Shown here in pieces: positions 60,861 to 64,000 of a DNA stretch of 64,000 nucleotides. The position numbers and the translations under genes are program-made. Each line of letters begins with the position of its first letter. Position 1 is the first letter of the stretch. The DNA is taken from NCBI GenBank assembly GCA_965261105.1, contig CBDHCM010000006.1, positions 3,472,001-3,536,000 of the forward strand, read 5' to 3'. The notes beneath the pieces are model-generated. The model was given only the letters and a program-made list of their open reading frames with translations. It ran no database searches and had not been told where the DNA came from. Source of the DNA: Aldehydirespirator sp965261105 (GTDB lineage Bacteria; Actinomycetota; Acidimicrobiia; Acidimicrobiales; Aldehydirespiratoraceae).

Positions 60861-62000
60861 ATGACCGACGAACTGCAGGCCATCTACGATCAGACCGTCG
60901 AATTCGTCGCCCGAGAGGTCCGACCGGCCGGCGATGCTTGGGAACGCGAGGGCAGGGTCCCGCGGGAAGTCCTCACCAAGATGGGGGGCCTCGGCATGCT
61001 CAGCCTGCGCGTGCCCGTCGAACTCGGGGGTCTGGGCATGGGAATGCTCGCCTCAGCGGCGTTCTCCGAGGCCTTGGGCGCGTCGACATTCGCCGGCTTC
61101 GACGTGACCGTCCTGGTGCACACCGACATGGCCGGTCCTCACTTCGTCAACTCCGGCAACGACGACCAGCACACCCGGTACCTCCCCGGCGTACTCAGCG
61201 GGGAACTCATACTCTCCATCGGCGTCACCGAGGCCGACGCCGGCTCCGACGTCGCGGGCATTCGCACGTCAGCAACCAGGGACGGCGACGGCTGGCGCAT
61301 CAGTGGATCCAAGATGTTCATCACCAACGCCGTCTATGGCGACATGACGATCATTGCCGCCCGCACCGACCCCCGCCACAAGTACGGGATCTCCATGTTC
61401 CTTGTGCCGGCCGGCACCGAGGGATTCGCCGTGTCCAGGAAGCTGGACAAGATCGGCTGGCTCTGCTCCGACACCGCCGAGCTGGTTCTCGACGACGCAT
61501 GGGTCAGCGATGCCCAGCTGTTGGGCACGCCGCATCGCGGCTTCTACGAGACCATGAAGAACTTCCAGAATGAGCGGATGGTGCTCGTCGGTATGGGCGT
61601 AGGCGCGGCGCAAGCAGCCATCGACATGACCAACGCCTACACCCGGCAGCGGAGGGCGTTCAGCGGTCATCTCAGTGATTTGGGCGCCATACGCCAACGC
61701 ATGGCGATGAACCAGGCCAAGATCGACGCGGTACGAGCATCGATGTACCACGCCGCTTGGATCGGCGACACCGGCGGTGACAACGTCAAAGAAATGTCGG
61801 GTGTCAAGGCCCTCGGCTGCGAGGTCGTGAACCAGGTGATGTACGACTGCGTGCAGTTCCACGGGGGCATGGGCTGCATGCGCGAGTCAGCAATCGAGCG
61901 CATGTCTCGCGACGCACGCATCCTGTCGATCGGGGGCGGGGCTACCGAAGTCATGCTCGAAGAAGTCGCTAAACGCACCATGGCGGGCGGGCGCTATTAG
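60861..62000 (+). CDS. acyl-CoA dehydrogenase
   Basis: 380-aa flavoenzyme from ATG 60861 (60810 would add 17 residues). FAD/substrate segments are ILSIGVTEADAGSD, GSKMFITNA and NERMVLVGMG; the C-terminus has VQFHGGMGCMRES and ARILSIGGGATEVML. The catalytic base is probably a Glu in the usual position, but the short match does not fix the subfamily. It is downstream of etf genes on the other strand; electrons would go to EtfAB. Substrate chain length unknown. Confidence 0.92.
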   Translation: MTDELQAIYDQTVEFVAREVRPAGDAWEREGRVPREVLTKMGGLGMLSLRVPVELGGLGMGMLASAAFSEALGASTFAGFDVTVLVHTDMAGPHFVNSGNDDQHTRYLPGVLSGELILSIGVTEADAGSDVAGIRTSATRDGDGWRISGSKMFITNAVYGDMTIIAARTDPRHKYGISMFLVPAGTEGFAVSRKLDKIGWLCSDTAELVLDDAWVSDAQLLGTPHRGFYETMKNFQNERMVLVGMGVGAAQAAIDMTNAYTRQRRAFSGHLSDLGAIRQRMAMNQAKIDAVRASMYHAAWIGDTGGDNVKEMSGVKALGCEVVNQVMYDCVQFHGGMGCMRESAIERMSRDARILSIGGGATEVMLEEVAKRTMAGGRY

Positions 62001-62146
62001 GCACGATCGGACCTCCCCCGAATCCCGGTCCTCGGGGAGCGCACACGGCTGATCGAACCACTGGCAGCTGCCGTCTGAGCGACGATGACCCGGGCTTGCG
62101 GGACGACGGGCGGCCCGCCGGCCGTTCCGGCGCCGAAGGTCCCGAT

Positions 62147-62162
62147 ACCTGCAATTGCAGGT
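62147..62162. promoter_or_regulatory. 16-bp perfect palindrome upstream of the amidase gene
   Basis: ACCTGCAATTGCAGGT reads the same on both strands. It lies 82 bp before the amidase start and 147 bp after the acyl-CoA dehydrogenase. A likely operator for a TetR- or GntR-type dimer. Confidence 0.5.
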
Positions 62163-62243
62163 CACAGACGCCCGAAGGCTCACCTACTCTCCTCATGAGT
62201 GGGCCCTTTCGCGGGTCGCCCAAGGACATGACAAGGGGGCGCA

Positions 62244-63794
62244 GTGACGATTCCCGTACCGGACCTGGATGAGCTGAAGGCAATCTCGGAGCGCTGGGGG
62301 CTCAGGCTGGGGGACGACCAGCTTGCGGTCTTTCAGACCCTGATCGGAGGCGCACTCGGCTCTTATCACCACGTGGACGCGATGTACGACGCATCCAAGC
62401 CCGCGCCGCCCGAGCGTCACAGCTACCGGCCCGGCGACGCCGACAACGAACTCGGCGCCTGGTACTACCGCTGCGACGTTCAGGAGGCGGACTCGGGTCC
62501 GTTGGCCGGCAAGACGTTCGCCGTCAAGGACAACACCGCCGTCGCCGGAGTTCCCATGATGAACGGGTCCCGCATCCTCGAGGGCTACCTGCCCCTGCGC
62601 GACGCCACCGTGGTCATCCGCATCCTCGAAGCCGGCGGCAGGATCCTGGGCAAGTCGGCGTGCGAGGACCTGTGCTTCTCCGGCGCAAGCCACACCTGCG
62701 CCACCGGCCCTATCCGCAACCCGTGGGACACGACCCGCACCGCGGGCGGCTCCTCTGGCGGCAGCGGTGCCCTGGTGGCGGCCGGCGAGGTGGACATGGC
62801 CGTGGCCGGCGACCAAGGCGGGTCGATCCGCATGCCCTCCGCCTGGTGCGGCAACGCCGGCCTGAAGCCGACCTTCGGACTGGTGCCCTACACCGGCGCC
62901 TACCCGATCGAGTGGACCATCGACCACCTCGGCCCCGTGGCCCGGAACATGACCGACCTGGCCACGTTCCTGACCGTGATCGCCGGTCCCGACGGCAACG
63001 ACCCGCGCCAGTCGCACGCTCCCTCCGGGATTGACTACGGCGCGGGGATCGACGACGGCATCGAGGGCCTCAAGGTCGGCGTGGTGGCGGAAGGGTTCGG
63101 ATTCGAGGGCTTGAGCGACCCGGACTCCGACTCCCTGGTCGAGACGGCCGCCAACCGGCTGGCCGACGCCGGGGCCATAGTGGAGACGATCTCGATTCCC
63201 GAGCACCGCGACGCCATCCACGTGTGGAACGTGATCGCCACCGACGGCGCCATGTGGCAGATGATCAGGGGCAACGGGTACGGCATGAACTACCGGGGCC
63301 TGTTCGACCCCGAGCTGATGGAGCACTCGCTGAGAGGATGGAAGAGCAACGCCCACGCGACGGCGCCAACGCTGAAGTTCGTCATGCTGTGCGCCGAGCA
63401 CACCATCGGGCGCACCGGGGGCGCTGCCTACGCCCGAGCCTCCAATGTGCGGCCGGAGATCAACGCGGCCGTGGACGCGGCCCTGGCCCGCCACGATGTG
63501 CTCTGCTACCCGACGCTGCCCTTCCCGGCCAAGGAGATCCCGTCCTCGGACGCCACCGTCGACGAGTACGTGGCCCGCGCTCTGGAAATGATCCCCAACA
63601 CCGCGGTTTCAAACGTGACCGGGAACCCGGACCTGACGATCCCCGTGGCCGGCGGCGAGGGCATGCCCGTGGGAATGAGCATCGTCGGAAGGCAGTGGGA
63701 CGAGCCCACCGTTCTGCGGGTGGGCCGGGCCTATGAGAGGCTCGTCGGAGGATTCGCCCTGTCCTCCATGGCCAAGACCCGGATCGAGTGCTAG
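62244..63794 (+). CDS. amidase signature family hydrolase
   Basis: 516-aa amidase with the complete Ser-cisSer-Lys triad: Lys in FAVKDNTAV, both Ser in TAGGSSGGSGALVA and GDQGGSIRMPSAW. KPTFGLVPYTGAYPIEWTID (GLVPYTGAYPIEW) marks a subgroup near acetamidase/nitrile-amide hydrolases. GTG 62244 has AAGGGGG in front. Substrate is not predictable; the palindrome at 62147 suggests its own regulation. Confidence 0.9.
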   Translation: MTIPVPDLDELKAISERWGLRLGDDQLAVFQTLIGGALGSYHHVDAMYDASKPAPPERHSYRPGDADNELGAWYYRCDVQEADSGPLAGKTFAVKDNTAVAGVPMMNGSRILEGYLPLRDATVVIRILEAGGRILGKSACEDLCFSGASHTCATGPIRNPWDTTRTAGGSSGGSGALVAAGEVDMAVAGDQGGSIRMPSAWCGNAGLKPTFGLVPYTGAYPIEWTIDHLGPVARNMTDLATFLTVIAGPDGNDPRQSHAPSGIDYGAGIDDGIEGLKVGVVAEGFGFEGLSDPDSDSLVETAANRLADAGAIVETISIPEHRDAIHVWNVIATDGAMWQMIRGNGYGMNYRGLFDPELMEHSLRGWKSNAHATAPTLKFVMLCAEHTIGRTGGAAYARASNVRPEINAAVDAALARHDVLCYPTLPFPAKEIPSSDATVDEYVARALEMIPNTAVSNVTGNPDLTIPVAGGEGMPVGMSIVGRQWDEPTVLRVGRAYERLVGGFALSSMAKTRIEC

Positions 63795-63870
63795 GCCCTG
63801 CGCCGGGACCGTCGCACGGATCCGTGCTTGACTAGCGGCTGGGCCGTCGATCTCGGAAGGTGGTCGGGCC

Positions 63871-64000
63871 ATGGCTGACCTAGGAATGGGTCGCCGCTTC
63901 CAAGGTGCCATCGGACTCGTCGGCACCGAGGACTTGGAGCGGCTCGCAGACCTGAGCCAAACCCTGGTCGGGTTCCTGGACCCCGCAGCTCTGGCGCAAC
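63871..64000 (+). CDS. partial gene running off the right edge
   Basis: From ATG 63871 (GGAAGG upstream) 43 codons are open to the window end: MADLGMGRRFQGAIGLVGTE, then DLERLADLSQTLVGFLDPAAL. The helical start resembles no family I can name. It lies 76 bp after the amidase on the same strand, so the two may be one operon. Confidence 0.5.
   Translation, partial: MADLGMGRRFQGAIGLVGTEDLERLADLSQTLVGFLDPAALAQ

Overview
The window is high-GC bacterial DNA with an actinobacterial gene order: argS-lysA-hom-thrC-rho-rpmE followed by the F1Fo ATP synthase operon, a phosphatase/DUF3090/SCO1664 trio, an F420-type FrhB-like protein, a mycothiol-reductase-like thioredoxin-fold protein, a DUF222-HNH protein and leaderless starts. 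The mix of acyl-CoA enzymes, Rieske/TauD oxygenases, SLH and Calx-beta remnants suggests an uncultivated Acidimicrobiia-like actinobacterium. That placement is inference; no rRNA gene is present.

Layout. 0-2.5 kb: McrBC restriction pair, cut by the left edge. 2.7-6.8 kb: amidase relic, HNH protein, retropepsin-like protease, dienelactone hydrolase. 6.8-11 kb: PPK2 divergent from a split B12 acyl-CoA mutase with its MeaB-type G protein. 11-14.2 kb: J-domain protein, acidic repeat protein, glpX. 14.3-22.4 kb (minus): complete ATP synthase operon atpZ-I-B-E-F-H-A-G-D-C. 22.4-32 kb (minus): rpmE, rho, thrC, hom, lysA, argS, with a Calx-beta relic and a truncated kinase-like gene between them. 32-34 kb: tRNA-Arg, FrhB-like gene, and a DsbA/Rv2466c-like gene with an in-frame TGA at the first active-site Cys. 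34-42.9 kb: frameshifted HNH lipoprotein, VapBC, dehydrogenase, amidohydrolase, lipoprotein, UDG, AlbA_2 module, phosphatase/DUF3090/SCO1664. 43-51.2 kb: oligopeptide-type ABC transporter with two tandem binding proteins. 51.4-64 kb: AlbA_2 protein, Rieske-TauD-Rieske operon, etfBA, lipid kinase, phosphodiesterase, acyl-CoA dehydrogenase, amidase and a partial gene.

The most notable points are: (1) a likely selenoprotein at 33345-33959, with TGA in a U-P-W-C motif followed by a SECIS-like hairpin; (2) a Rho in its normal genomic place that has lost the Walker A lysine and the catalytic glutamate; (3) a ladder of seven five-codon micro-ORFs, each overlapping the next by ATGA, that leads into atpA; (4) a mutase annotated by family as methylmalonyl-CoA mutase but carrying the Phe/Gln pair of isobutyryl-CoA mutase; (5) a recurring habit of short tandem repeats, 14 bp at gene junctions and 15 bp in coding frames.
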